Assembly: GCF_025403485.1 (NCBI RefSeq)
Contig: NZ_CP099966.1
Location: forward strand, 3,137,001-3,201,000
Origin: Chryseobacterium paludis
Lineage (GTDB): Bacteria > Bacteroidota > Bacteroidia > Flavobacteriales > Weeksellaceae
Direction: 5' to 3'
DNA: 64,000 nucleotides
In this document: in pieces, positions 1 through 8,361 of the stretch
Numbering within the stretch: position 1 is the first letter of the stretch
Layout of the letters: each line of letters opens with the position of its first letter
Made by a program: the position numbers and the translations under genes
Notes under the pieces: generated by a model
What the model was told of the DNA's origin: nothing
Databases searched by the model: none
The model's input: only the letters and a program-made list of their open reading frames with translations

Positions 1-362
1 CTTGCAATATCAATAGCTTCAACGACTGCCTGAGAAACACTATCATTGCCATATAAGATCCCAACTTCATTATGATCAAGAAAATCTTCATCTACCAGAG
101 CCTGTTTTAATGCATCAACTGTAGCCAGGTAAGCATATTCGCTTTCTTCTCCCATGCTTACACGCTGTCTCCTATTGAGAAGACCCTTCAATTCAGGCTT
201 TGGCACACGCCCTGTTAATCCAGACCTGTATCCAAAATCTTTTCTTTCCTGCTCAAGGACAATACCGGATTTTCCTTGATATAGGGATTCCTTCACCTCT
301 TCCAAAGAAGTTCCGATGCAAGAATAAATTCCCATTCCGGTAATCACAACCCTATTTTCCAT
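1..362 (-). CDS. Beta-ketoacyl-ACP synthase, 5' part only (flexirubin/aryl-polyene locus)
   Basis: This gene runs off the left edge; only about the first 120 codons are visible. The reading frame opens MENRVVITGMGIYSCIG, the characteristic N-terminus of FabF/KAS-I/II condensing enzymes, and continues with a run typical of the thiolase fold. Its start lies 17 nt after the stop of the ketoreductase gene on the same strand, so the two are probably co-transcribed with the ammonia-lyase gene further upstream. Condensing enzymes of this class extend the polyene chain in flexirubin and aryl-polyene pathways by decarboxylative Claisen condensation; that specific role is inferred from the neighbours. 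The catalytic Cys-His-His residues lie outside the window, so an inactive chain-length-factor homologue cannot be excluded. Confidence 0.85.
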   Translation of the reverse strand, partial: MENRVVITGMGIYSCIGTSLEEVKESLYQGKSGIVLEQERKDFGYRSGLTGRVPKPELKGLLNRRQRVSMGEESEYAYLATVDALKQALVDEDFLDHNEVGILYGNDSVSQAVVEAIDIA

Positions 363-379
363 CTTACTTATAATATTGA

Positions 380-1111
380 TTATGAGTAAATACCTCCATT
401 AATATTAATCACTTCTCCTGTAATGTAGGAGGATTTTCTAGAAGCTAAAAATGCAACCAGATCAGCAACCTCTTCTGCTTCTCCAAATCTGTTGGCAGGA
501 ATCATTGCTTTCAATTCATCTTCATTAAAATCCTGTGTCATATCTGTTCTGATAAATCCAGGGGCAACCGCGTTTACTGTGATATTTCTTTTAGCCACTT
601 CTTGCGCAAGTGCTTTCGTAGCTCCTACCAAGGCTCCTTTTGCTGCAGAATAATTGGTTTGTCCCGCTGTTCCTTTAACTCCGGAAACGGAAACCATATT
701 AATAATTCTGCCATATTTATTACGCAACAATTTTTGAATAAAAAAATTCGTCACGTTGAAAAAGCCATTTAAACTTGTATTGATCACACTATTCCAATCT
801 TCATGTTTCATCCACATAAATAAACCATCTCTTGTAATACCAGCGTTATTTACAATAACCTCAACCAACGCGTCAACATTATTTTCCTGCCACTCTCCTA
901 ACACTTTAAGGGTTTCTTCTGCATTCCCAACATCAAACTTAAGTATTTCTCCTGTAGCACCAAGCTCTTCAACTTTAGCCAGTGTTTCTTTGGCTGCCAC
1001 TTCATTTGAAGTGTAGTTGATCAGTATATGATAGTTTTTTTCTTCAGCCAGTTTTATACAAATAGCTCTTCCAATACCTCTTGAGCCACCTGTTACAATT
1101 GCACATTTCAT
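380..1111 (-). CDS. 3-oxoacyl-ACP reductase, SDR family (FabG-like)
   Basis: Short-chain dehydrogenase of 243 residues from the chosen start. The NADP-binding TGGSRGIG lies at residues 7-14, NNAG at about 88-91, and the catalytic YxxxK is Y154/K158 with a serine in SVSG at 141-144. FabG enzymes reduce the 3-keto group of an acyl carrier protein-bound chain. The open frame extends 13 codons further upstream, but the internal Met at 1111 places the Rossmann motif at the usual distance from the N-terminus and was preferred. It sits between a tyrosine ammonia-lyase-like gene and a ketosynthase, all on the minus strand, which suggests a role in polyene chain reduction for pigment synthesis rather than primary fatty acid synthesis. 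That assignment is inference. Confidence 0.88.
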   Translation of the reverse strand: MKCAIVTGGSRGIGRAICIKLAEEKNYHILINYTSNEVAAKETLAKVEELGATGEILKFDVGNAEETLKVLGEWQENNVDALVEVIVNNAGITRDGLFMWMKHEDWNSVINTSLNGFFNVTNFFIQKLLRNKYGRIINMVSVSGVKGTAGQTNYSAAKGALVGATKALAQEVAKRNITVNAVAPGFIRTDMTQDFNEDELKAMIPANRFGEAEEVADLVAFLASRKSSYITGEVININGGIYS

Positions 1112-1167
1112 GTGTTTAGTTTTTAATATTTCCCCCTTAGTAATAGACAATTTATTATAGCCGATGG

Positions 1168-2688
1168 TTACATTGTCTTTAAATATTTTCTTACTTCCTC
1201 AAGATAAGGATACATTACCATATCATCCGAGAAAGCTGGTATAATTTTTCTTATATCATCATACAAGTTCTTTGTAGCAGATGAAACCTTATCCTGAAAA
1301 CCTAAATATTCAATAGCCTGAACGATGGTAATCGCTTCTATGCTCAATACTTCAAAAGCATTTTCAATCACTTTCCTGCAAACAACAGCCGCATTGGTTC
1401 CCATACTTACAATATCCTGATTATCATTATTATTAGGGATACTGTGAACATACATAGAGTTGGACAACATCTGGCTTTCAGCGGTAGTTGAAGTTGCCGT
1501 AAACTGCACTCCCTGCATTCCAAAATTAAATCCTAATTTACCCAAATTTACAAAAGGAGGTAAAATTTCATTGATCTTTGAATTCAAAAGATAATTCAAT
1601 TGTCTTTCTGCAAGCATCGTTAATTTTGTAACCACCAATTTCAGCTTATCCATCTCCAAAGAGATATAGTCTCCATGAAAGTTTCCACCATGATAAACAT
1701 GTTTGTCTTCAACATTGATGATCGGGTTATCATTAGCCGAATTGATCTCATTTTCAAGAACCTTTTCTGTATACTCTAAAGTATCCAATACTGGACCTAG
1801 GATCTGAGGAACACATCTTAATGAATAATATTCCTGAACTTTTTCTTTAAATACCTTCTCCTGTTCTTCAAAGTGAGTATATAAATGATCTTCTCTTTTT
1901 CTGATCAACTTGCTGTCAGATAAATGAGCACGCATTTTTTCGGCAATCTTCTGCTGACCATAATGCCTTTTTGTCCCATTTAATACTTCTGAGAAATGAT
2001 CATCATAAGCCTGAACAATTTCATTAATAGCACAGGAAAGTTTTATAGATATGTCTGTAAGCTGATTCGCTTTATATGCATTAACAGTTCCGATACCGGA
2101 CATTACTGAAGTTCCATTCATCAAGGCAAGGCCTTCACGAATTTCAACTTTTATCGGTTCTAGTCCTTCAGTTTCAAAAACTGTTTTAGTTAATTTTCTT
2201 TCTCCTTTATAAAACACCTCACCCTCACCAATTAGCACTAATGCCAAATGAGCCAATTGAACTAAATCCCCACTTGCTCCTACTCCTCCATGCTCAAAGA
2301 TCAACGGTGTAATATCTCTGTTTATTAACTCTTTAAGTAAATAAATTACAGAACTATGAACACCAGAATTTCCTAAAGACAAAGTATTAAGTCTTGCTAA
2401 CATGCAAGCTTTAACTTCCTGCTCAGGCAACGGATTTCCTATTCCTGAAGAGTGACTTCTTATTAAATTATATTGAAGTTGGTGGGTGTCTTCATCACTG
2501 ATTTTAAATTGAGCCATTGGCCCAAAACCAGTATTTACACCATATATTACCTTATTTTTTGAAAATTCTTTTAAAAACTGAAAGCTTTCTTCCACTCTTG
2601 TTAAAAGTGAATCATCCAGTTCTATTTTTTCATTTTCAATAATAATTTTTTGAAAATCCCTCAGTTCTAAAAAGTTGTCTATTTTCAT
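1168..2688 (-). CDS. Aromatic amino acid ammonia-lyase, probable tyrosine ammonia-lyase
   Basis: Member of the HAL/PAL/TAL family, 506 residues. The MIO prosthetic-group triad Ala138-Ser139-Gly140 is present in GGVGASGDLVQL, and the downstream MNGTSVM and NSANDNP blocks are typical. From memory the sequence closely resembles the well-studied Flavobacterium johnsoniae tyrosine ammonia-lyase, which has the same length. It would convert L-tyrosine to 4-coumarate and ammonia; in flexirubin-type pathways coumarate is the aryl starter. The selectivity region reads IRSHSSG (H79), resembling the Ser-His of histidine lyases rather than the His-Leu of the Rhodobacter tyrosine lyase, so sequence alone does not settle the substrate. 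It is first in a minus-strand operon with the ketoreductase and ketosynthase. Confidence 0.88.
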   Translation of the reverse strand: MKIDNFLELRDFQKIIIENEKIELDDSLLTRVEESFQFLKEFSKNKVIYGVNTGFGPMAQFKISDEDTHQLQYNLIRSHSSGIGNPLPEQEVKACMLARLNTLSLGNSGVHSSVIYLLKELINRDITPLIFEHGGVGASGDLVQLAHLALVLIGEGEVFYKGERKLTKTVFETEGLEPIKVEIREGLALMNGTSVMSGIGTVNAYKANQLTDISIKLSCAINEIVQAYDDHFSEVLNGTKRHYGQQKIAEKMRAHLSDSKLIRKREDHLYTHFEEQEKVFKEKVQEYYSLRCVPQILGPVLDTLEYTEKVLENEINSANDNPIINVEDKHVYHGGNFHGDYISLEMDKLKLVVTKLTMLAERQLNYLLNSKINEILPPFVNLGKLGFNFGMQGVQFTATSTTAESQMLSNSMYVHSIPNNNDNQDIVSMGTNAAVVCRKVIENAFEVLSIEAITIVQAIEYLGFQDKVSSATKNLYDDIRKIIPAFSDDMVMYPYLEEVRKYLKTM

Positions 2689-2738
2689 TAATCAGAAGTA
2701 ATAGTAGATAATTTTATAAAATATTAATTAATTGTCAC

Positions 2739-2746
2739 TAATTTTG
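2739..2746 (+). promoter_or_regulatory. Promoter -7 element for the halogenase-like gene
   Basis: TAATTTTG matches the Bacteroidota -7 consensus TAnnTTTG and lies 40 bases before the start codon at 2787, inside the 98-base divergent spacer shared with the ammonia-lyase gene. A clear -33 TTG is not visible. Confidence 0.55.
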
Positions 2747-2786
2747 CGGCAAAGATAGAAGTTATTATTAAAATAAAAAATCAAAG

Positions 2787-4028
2787 ATGGGTAAAGAATT
2801 TGTTGACGTTCTTGTAATCGGCGCCGGACCTTCCGGATGCGTATCTTCCTCATACTTAAAGAAGAACGGTATCAACGTAAAAGTTGTTGAAAAAACAAAA
2901 TTCCCAAGATTAGTTGTAGGTGAAAGCCTAATTCCCAGGGTAATGGATCATTTTGAAGAAGCCGGGCTTTTTCCTGCTTTGGATAAAATGGGTTTTGAAA
3001 AAAAACTGGGAGCCCGTTTCTTAAGAGGTGATGAAGTCTGCCTATTTGATTTCAGTGATAAATTCGGTGAAGGATGGGACTGGACCTGGCAGGTACCAAG
3101 AGCTGATTTTGACAATACTTTAGCTAATGAAGTCATTAACAAAGGAATTGATCTTGAATTCGAAACAGAAGTAATTAACATCAAATTTGAGGGAACAGAT
3201 TCTATCACTACCGTAAAAAACAAGAATGGAGAAACGAAAGAAATCCATGCAAAGTTTGTTATTGACTCCAGTGGATACGGTAGAGTTTTACCTCGCTTAT
3301 TAGATCTTGAGAAACCTTCAAAACTATCTCCCCATTCTGCTATTTTCTCTCATGTCATAGATACAAACAGGGAGGAAGGTACAGAAGGTACGTTGATTTC
3401 TTTCGACATTATTGAAACTGAAGTATGGCTATGGGTAATTCCCTTTTCAAATGGAAATACAAGTGTTGGAATTGTAGGTCCTACAGATTATATTGAGAAA
3501 CTAGCAGAGAGCGGAGATACAACAGAAGCTCTAAGAAAGGCAATTTCCTTATCCGACTATTACGTAAAACGTTTTGGAAATGTGGACTTTATATTTGAAC
3601 CTAAAAAACTAGTTGATTATTCATGTTCTGTTAAAAAACTATATGGCGATGGATTTGCACTCACCGGAAATGCTTCCGAATTCTTAGATCCTGTTTTTTC
3701 TTCAGGAATGGCCTTTGCTACAGAATCGGGAATGCTGGCTGCAAAATTGGCCATCAGACAGTTAAATGGTGATACTATAGACTGGCAAAAAGAATACTCG
3801 GATTATATATTATATGGAGTAGACGTTTTCACAACTTATGTAAAGGAATGGTATACCGGAAACCTTCAGGAATTATTCTTCCACAGACCGGAAAACGAAG
3901 ATGTAAAAAGAAAGATATGTGCGGTTCTTGCAGGTTATGTCTGGAATAAAGACAATCCTTTTGTAAAAAAACATGATACTGTCATAAAAAATCTCGCTAA
4001 TCTTATTAAAACAGAGAAACAACAATAA
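2787..4028 (+). CDS. FAD-dependent oxidoreductase of the flavin halogenase type
   Basis: A 413-residue flavoprotein. GxGxxG (G12, G14, G17) starts a Rossmann FAD-binding fold, VGESLIP follows at 44-50, and WLWVIP at 214-219 fits the WxWxIP fingerprint of flavin-dependent halogenases. A KKLGARF segment around K72/K73 lies where halogenases carry the lysine that handles hypohalous acid. Such enzymes occur in flexirubin and xanthomonadin clusters, where they may chlorinate the aryl ring or act as oxidoreductases. The gene diverges from the ammonia-lyase operon and ends in a shared terminator. I infer a pigment-tailoring role. Halogenation itself is not proved, because geranylgeranyl-reductase-like relatives share much of this fold. 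Confidence 0.8.
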   Translation: MGKEFVDVLVIGAGPSGCVSSSYLKKNGINVKVVEKTKFPRLVVGESLIPRVMDHFEEAGLFPALDKMGFEKKLGARFLRGDEVCLFDFSDKFGEGWDWTWQVPRADFDNTLANEVINKGIDLEFETEVINIKFEGTDSITTVKNKNGETKEIHAKFVIDSSGYGRVLPRLLDLEKPSKLSPHSAIFSHVIDTNREEGTEGTLISFDIIETEVWLWVIPFSNGNTSVGIVGPTDYIEKLAESGDTTEALRKAISLSDYYVKRFGNVDFIFEPKKLVDYSCSVKKLYGDGFALTGNASEFLDPVFSSGMAFATESGMLAAKLAIRQLNGDTIDWQKEYSDYILYGVDVFTTYVKEWYTGNLQELFFHRPENEDVKRKICAVLAGYVWNKDNPFVKKHDTVIKNLANLIKTEKQQ

Positions 4029-4034
4029 AAAAAG

Positions 4035-4062
4035 CGGTCTGAAATTCAGACCGCTTTTTTTA
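4035..4062. terminator. Bidirectional intrinsic terminator
   Basis: A GC-rich stem, GCGGTCTGAA paired with TTCAGACCGC, is flanked by A-rich sequence on the left and T7 on the right. It separates convergent genes and can end transcription from both sides. Confidence 0.85.
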
Positions 4063-4659
4063 TTTTATAACTTTTTTTATTTCTTTTCCTATCACTTTTC
4101 CAGTAGCTTCATATGCCCCGGCAATTCTTCCATACTCCATTACAAAAGCTTTATTTTGTGGTTTCCCTAGAACTTTATCACCTTTCAGCTCCATTACAAT
4201 TTTTGAAGGATTATCTGTTTCTACAAATTTCATATCAGAAGATAATTTTGCTTCCTGTCCAATTATTCCACCATGCCATCCTGCATAAATCCACTTAGCA
4301 TCAATAATCAAAGTATATTTTGCCTTAACATCATTTTTAAAAGTAACTTTCTTTGATTTACCATTTATTCCTTTAAAAAAATACTGTATGTACTCTGATG
4401 ATTTATATTTCTCCCATTCTTCATTCCATTTCTGCCAATCCTGCTCTGTCTTTTTAGCCAGCACCTCTTTTTTTCTTCTCTCAAGATATTGAGCTTCAGT
4501 AAAATTTTCTACCTGATAAAGAGCGTTATCAAATTTCAATTCTACATTAACTTCTGTTTGATCTTTTAAAAAATCAAAATTTCCAGAAACAATTTTTAAC
4601 TCTTGAGAAAAAGCTGTCGTAAAAATTGCTACAAATAGCACTACTAATAATTTCTTCAT
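4060..4659 (-). CDS. Exported protein of unknown function
   Basis: I do not recognise this 199-residue protein. It opens with a signal peptide (MKKLLVVLFVAIFTTAFSQ, cleavage probably after Ser18). A central stretch at about 55-90 is rich in Lys, Glu and Trp and is probably helical, followed by beta-rich segments and a basic C-terminus. No cysteine or catalytic motif stands out, and there is no lipobox, so it is likely a soluble periplasmic protein. It lies between pigment genes, convergent with the halogenase-like gene, but nothing in the sequence links it to pigment synthesis. Confidence 0.7.
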   Translation of the reverse strand: MKKLLVVLFVAIFTTAFSQELKIVSGNFDFLKDQTEVNVELKFDNALYQVENFTEAQYLERRKKEVLAKKTEQDWQKWNEEWEKYKSSEYIQYFFKGINGKSKKVTFKNDVKAKYTLIIDAKWIYAGWHGGIIGQEAKLSSDMKFVETDNPSKIVMELKGDKVLGKPQNKAFVMEYGRIAGAYEATGKVIGKEIKKVIK

Positions 4660-4773
4660 AGTTTACATTTATTTTCTTAAATAATTTCGCAAATATATGC
4701 AAAAAGAAAGACCAGCTGCATGGGCCAGTCTTATTTCTTATTAATAATATTTTAGCAGACTATCGTATTTAAT

Positions 4774-6066
4774 CTATCGTAGATCAACAAAAGTTATGGG
4801 TTTTCTGCTGTTAGGATTGTGAACAACTTTAGACAGAATATCAAATTCTACGATTTCTATTTTAGGGCTTACTCTTAACTTTGCGCGGAAATGATCCCGT
4901 ACTTCATTTACGAAGTTTTCAGGCTCCTCGTCTGTACTTACTTTAATAATAATTTCATCCAATCCAATTTCATTAGACTGAATAATAATCTGATAGCATA
5001 GTAGATTATTAAAGTCATTCAGGATATCATTCATTGCAGGTGGATACAGAGTAGTCCCTTTATATTTGATCATTTGCTGTTTCCTTCCGACAACAGGCCC
5101 TAATCGCATTGTGTTTCTTCCACATTGACACGGTTCGTCATGTGCTTTTACAAGATCTCCTGTTTTAAATCTAAGTAACGGAATAGCTTCTACTCCTAAA
5201 GTGGTAATCGTCAGCTCCCCGCTTTCACCTTTTTGCACAGGATTTTCATTATCATCAAGAATTTCAGTAATAATTAATTCCGGATGATGATGCCCCCCGA
5301 TCTGGAATTCACATTCTGTAAATGCGGTACTCATTTCTGTAGAAGCATATGTTGAGAATAATTTAATATTCCATTTTTCTTTAATTTTTTGAGAAAGAAT
5401 ATTATCCGTAAAATCCTGATTTTTTATACTCTCTCCAATACAAACTGCGCCATACACGCTGGAATTTTTATAATCTATTCCATGCTTTTCAGCATAGTCT
5501 ATCATTTTAAGTAAGAAGGAAGGTACTGTGATCAGGTATTTCGGCTTGTATCTGAAAATAGAATCCCATTGCAATTCTGGAATTCCAGGGCCCATTCTTA
5601 CCACACTTGCGCCCATTTTTCTTAACCCTAAAAAATAGGCTAAGCCAGCCATAAATCTTTTATCAATCGTAGTGATCATCTGCACAACATCTCCTTTTTG
5701 TATTCCGGCACAGGCAAAAGAAACAGCCTCATTATAAGCTAATCTTTCAAGATCATTATCTGACAATCCAAAAGTTACAGGATCTCCTAAGGTTCCGGAA
5801 GTAGTGCTGTAATCCACAATTTCAGTAGGTGGAATACAAAAAAAATCATGATTATACTGTTGTAAATCATTTTTGGTTGTCGTTGGAATCTTTTGCAAAT
5901 CTTCTAAAGATCGAATATCATGAATGCTGATATTATTTTCTTTAAATAATTTCTTATAAAATGGCGATTTGCTTTCAAGGTAGGCTAAAAGCTCTTGAAG
6001 TTTTTCCTCCTGGAATGCTTTAATTTCCTGAAGATCTGATTTCTCAATTGACGGATAAAATTCCAA
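4774..6066 (-). CDS. PaaK-family AMP-dependent acid ligase
   Basis: Acyl-adenylating enzyme of 430 residues, the usual length for phenylacetate-CoA ligases. The phosphate-binding signature STTSGTLGDP is at about 87-96, a tyrosine-rich acceptor region with YASTEMSTAF follows, and the C-terminal domain contains a CQCGR cysteine pair, a RLGPVVGR stretch and FKTGD. Family members activate aryl acids as acyl-AMP and transfer them to CoA or a carrier protein. No phenylacetate catabolic genes are nearby, whereas coumarate-forming and polyene genes are, so activation of the aryl starter for flexirubin is a reasonable inference. Phenylacetate-CoA ligase remains the alternative. Confidence 0.85.
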   Translation of the reverse strand: MEFYPSIEKSDLQEIKAFQEEKLQELLAYLESKSPFYKKLFKENNISIHDIRSLEDLQKIPTTTKNDLQQYNHDFFCIPPTEIVDYSTTSGTLGDPVTFGLSDNDLERLAYNEAVSFACAGIQKGDVVQMITTIDKRFMAGLAYFLGLRKMGASVVRMGPGIPELQWDSIFRYKPKYLITVPSFLLKMIDYAEKHGIDYKNSSVYGAVCIGESIKNQDFTDNILSQKIKEKWNIKLFSTYASTEMSTAFTECEFQIGGHHHPELIITEILDDNENPVQKGESGELTITTLGVEAIPLLRFKTGDLVKAHDEPCQCGRNTMRLGPVVGRKQQMIKYKGTTLYPPAMNDILNDFNNLLCYQIIIQSNEIGLDEIIIKVSTDEEPENFVNEVRDHFRAKLRVSPKIEIVEFDILSKVVHNPNSRKPITFVDLR

Positions 6067-6138
6067 TGATTTTAATTTTAAGCAACAAATTTATTTAATT
6101 AAAATTAAAAAGATTAAAAAATAAAAATTCCAATATTT

Positions 6139-7818
6139 TCACCTCTGAAATGTAAAAGTTTGAGTATTTATATTTCCTGCTGTGTTTATTGTTGTTACTT
6201 TTAAAGTGTGTAAACCAGAACCTTTGGGACAATTCTCATCAAAAATATATACGAAATCATCTTTTACACGAGCGAACCGAAGCCATTTCTCATCCAATTC
6301 TGCACGGAATGATTCAATATCACCAATCTCAGTTGTTCCTTTTAACCGTAATGAATTACTTCCAACAAGCGAACCTTCTTTCCAACCTGAAGAAACAGAG
6401 GGCAAACTATTATCCAAAAGTAATCTGGCAATACCCAATCTGTTAAACTGACCTTCCATCCAATCGCCCTTCCACTTTCCTTTGATCACATCTTTATCAC
6501 TGCCGTAATTGAACTCCATAACTATTTTATCCCTTTCTTCACCATTTAATTTTCTATTAGGCTTTATCTTCAAAGAATAATTATCATGAACCGGAATGGA
6601 AGAATCATTTAATATAACAGCATTTGAAATAGCCTCTGAATCAGATCTTTCATACATATTAAAATTTACGGCATCATAAAAAGCACTTTTACTAAAATTA
6701 ATTTCTGCATTCTCTGTTTTAATAATTTTTCCTTCATTAGGATTTACCGTTTTATTGCTAGAAAAGACTTTATCTGAACTTTTGATAAACTGAACTTTTG
6801 TTGTTAATCGGCTTGTATTTCCATTAACATCTTTTAAAACAATTTCAATATTGTGAATCTCTTCGTCCTGAAAATTAATAATCCCATTTGAATCAAAACT
6901 ATAATCTGGCAGTTTCACTCCCGGTAAAGCAGACAATTGTTGAATACTCATTTTATCACGAATAAATTTCGGATAATCAATACAGCCATTACTATAACGG
7001 GTATCATCATAACTGATCTTATCAATTTCAAAACGGTAAATTAATTTATTATCCATCCGCAATTCAGCATCATAAATTCCTAGATTAAAACCTTGATTGG
7101 CTTTATCCACCGCTTTTATAGCTAAACTGATTGACGGTGAATTCACCTGAATTATACCCGAGGCGTACAAATTTCCCGCTTTTTTAACTGCAACAGAATT
7201 TGCTCCGGGTTCATAAGAGCTGAACCTTCTGTCGTACCAATACAAACCGCTGATAATCGGTGAAACACGATCCGGAATATTAAACCCAAAAAGTAATGGA
7301 TTGAGACAGTCTTCGGTTTTTGTATCTCTTATTTCAAAATGCAAATGTGGGCCAGCAGAACCTCCTGTATTTCCACTTAGCGCAACCAGCTGCCCTTTTG
7401 TTACAGGAAACTGCTGAGGCGAAAAAGTGATATCCTGTTCCCATTTTTCATCTTTATATTGCTTTTCTTTTACATATTTATCCAGCTGATCAAAATATGC
7501 ATTCAAATGGGCATAAACTGTCGTATATCCATTAGGGTGTGTAATGTAGACCGCATTTCCAAAACCATAACGCTCAACTTTTATCCTGCTTACGTAACCA
7601 TCCGCTGCTGCAACAACAGGTAGATTTTCCTGACTATTAGTTCGTATATCCAGTCCCATATGAAAATGATTAGCACGGACAGCTCCAAAATTGGCAGCTA
7701 GCTGTATTGGAATATTTAAAGGATTTCTAAAATAATTCTGCGGATAATTGTTTTGAGCAAAGATTAAATTTCCACTCACAAAAAAAACAATAAGCAATAA
7801 TTTGGAAAAGATTTTCAT
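6139..7818 (-). CDS. M23-family metallopeptidase, exported
   Basis: A 559-residue protein with a signal peptide (cleavage near Ala21). The N-terminal third is an M23/LytM zinc peptidase domain: HMGLD supplies His53 and Asp57, H104 lies in YAHL, and HLH at 158-160 completes the zinc site. The remaining 370 residues are beta-rich and without a motif I recognise. M23 enzymes cut peptide crosslinks in peptidoglycan, and all metal ligands are intact here, so it is probably active rather than a degenerate activator. It acts in the periplasm. No operon partner is evident; upstream is a 543-base spacer before ileS on the other strand. Confidence 0.88.
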   Translation of the reverse strand: MKIFSKLLLIVFFVSGNLIFAQNNYPQNYFRNPLNIPIQLAANFGAVRANHFHMGLDIRTNSQENLPVVAAADGYVSRIKVERYGFGNAVYITHPNGYTTVYAHLNAYFDQLDKYVKEKQYKDEKWEQDITFSPQQFPVTKGQLVALSGNTGGSAGPHLHFEIRDTKTEDCLNPLLFGFNIPDRVSPIISGLYWYDRRFSSYEPGANSVAVKKAGNLYASGIIQVNSPSISLAIKAVDKANQGFNLGIYDAELRMDNKLIYRFEIDKISYDDTRYSNGCIDYPKFIRDKMSIQQLSALPGVKLPDYSFDSNGIINFQDEEIHNIEIVLKDVNGNTSRLTTKVQFIKSSDKVFSSNKTVNPNEGKIIKTENAEINFSKSAFYDAVNFNMYERSDSEAISNAVILNDSSIPVHDNYSLKIKPNRKLNGEERDKIVMEFNYGSDKDVIKGKWKGDWMEGQFNRLGIARLLLDNSLPSVSSGWKEGSLVGSNSLRLKGTTEIGDIESFRAELDEKWLRFARVKDDFVYIFDENCPKGSGLHTLKVTTINTAGNINTQTFTFQR

Positions 7819-8361
7819 TCGAATGGTCTTTAAGTATTATTTTAAATTTACAAAATTTTACTTAACCATTTGGAAAGATCTCTCTATTCTCAATGATTTC
7901 ACGGATGATTATTTTTTGTTTTAACGTAAAGATTTTATTCTTTTATTGTTTTAGTTTAAGAAGCAAAGGCTGATAAATCTGCTTCCCGAAGATTGAAAAC
8001 GCAGCTTCATCAGATCAAATTGATGATCACACTTTGCTTATTTTAAAGCTAATGATCATTAAATTAAAATTTTGCGTTTAAAATGACATGATATGTTAAA
8101 TGAGTAGCAGCAAACCAAAGCTTCTCATTCTGACCTCACTATTTCACATTTTAACAGGGTAAAATCAACTTTCATTTGTAGGAAAGTTCAACAAAAAATC
8201 TCCATTTTGCATTTCCCAATTCACAAATAATGAATGTCTTTATTTACATTTCTGAAATTGAACTTTTTAATAGATGATATCAAAATAAAACATATATTAT
8301 AAACCGACAAAAAATCACTAAATTTGCAAACTTAATTAATCAACGATATTGAGATAGTACA
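7819..8361. other. Long intergenic spacer with no gene seen
   Basis: This 543-base AT-rich spacer separates divergent genes. No ORF of credible composition, tRNA or classic riboswitch was found. The part from about 7900 to 8060 reminds me of intergenic text seen elsewhere in Chryseobacterium genomes and could be a degenerate dispersed repeat; this is a recollection, not a comparison. The ileS promoter occupies the right end. Confidence 0.4.
8319..8326 (+). promoter_or_regulatory. Promoter -7 element for ileS
   Basis: TAAATTTG matches TAnnTTTG and lies 35 bases before the ileS start codon. Confidence 0.6.
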
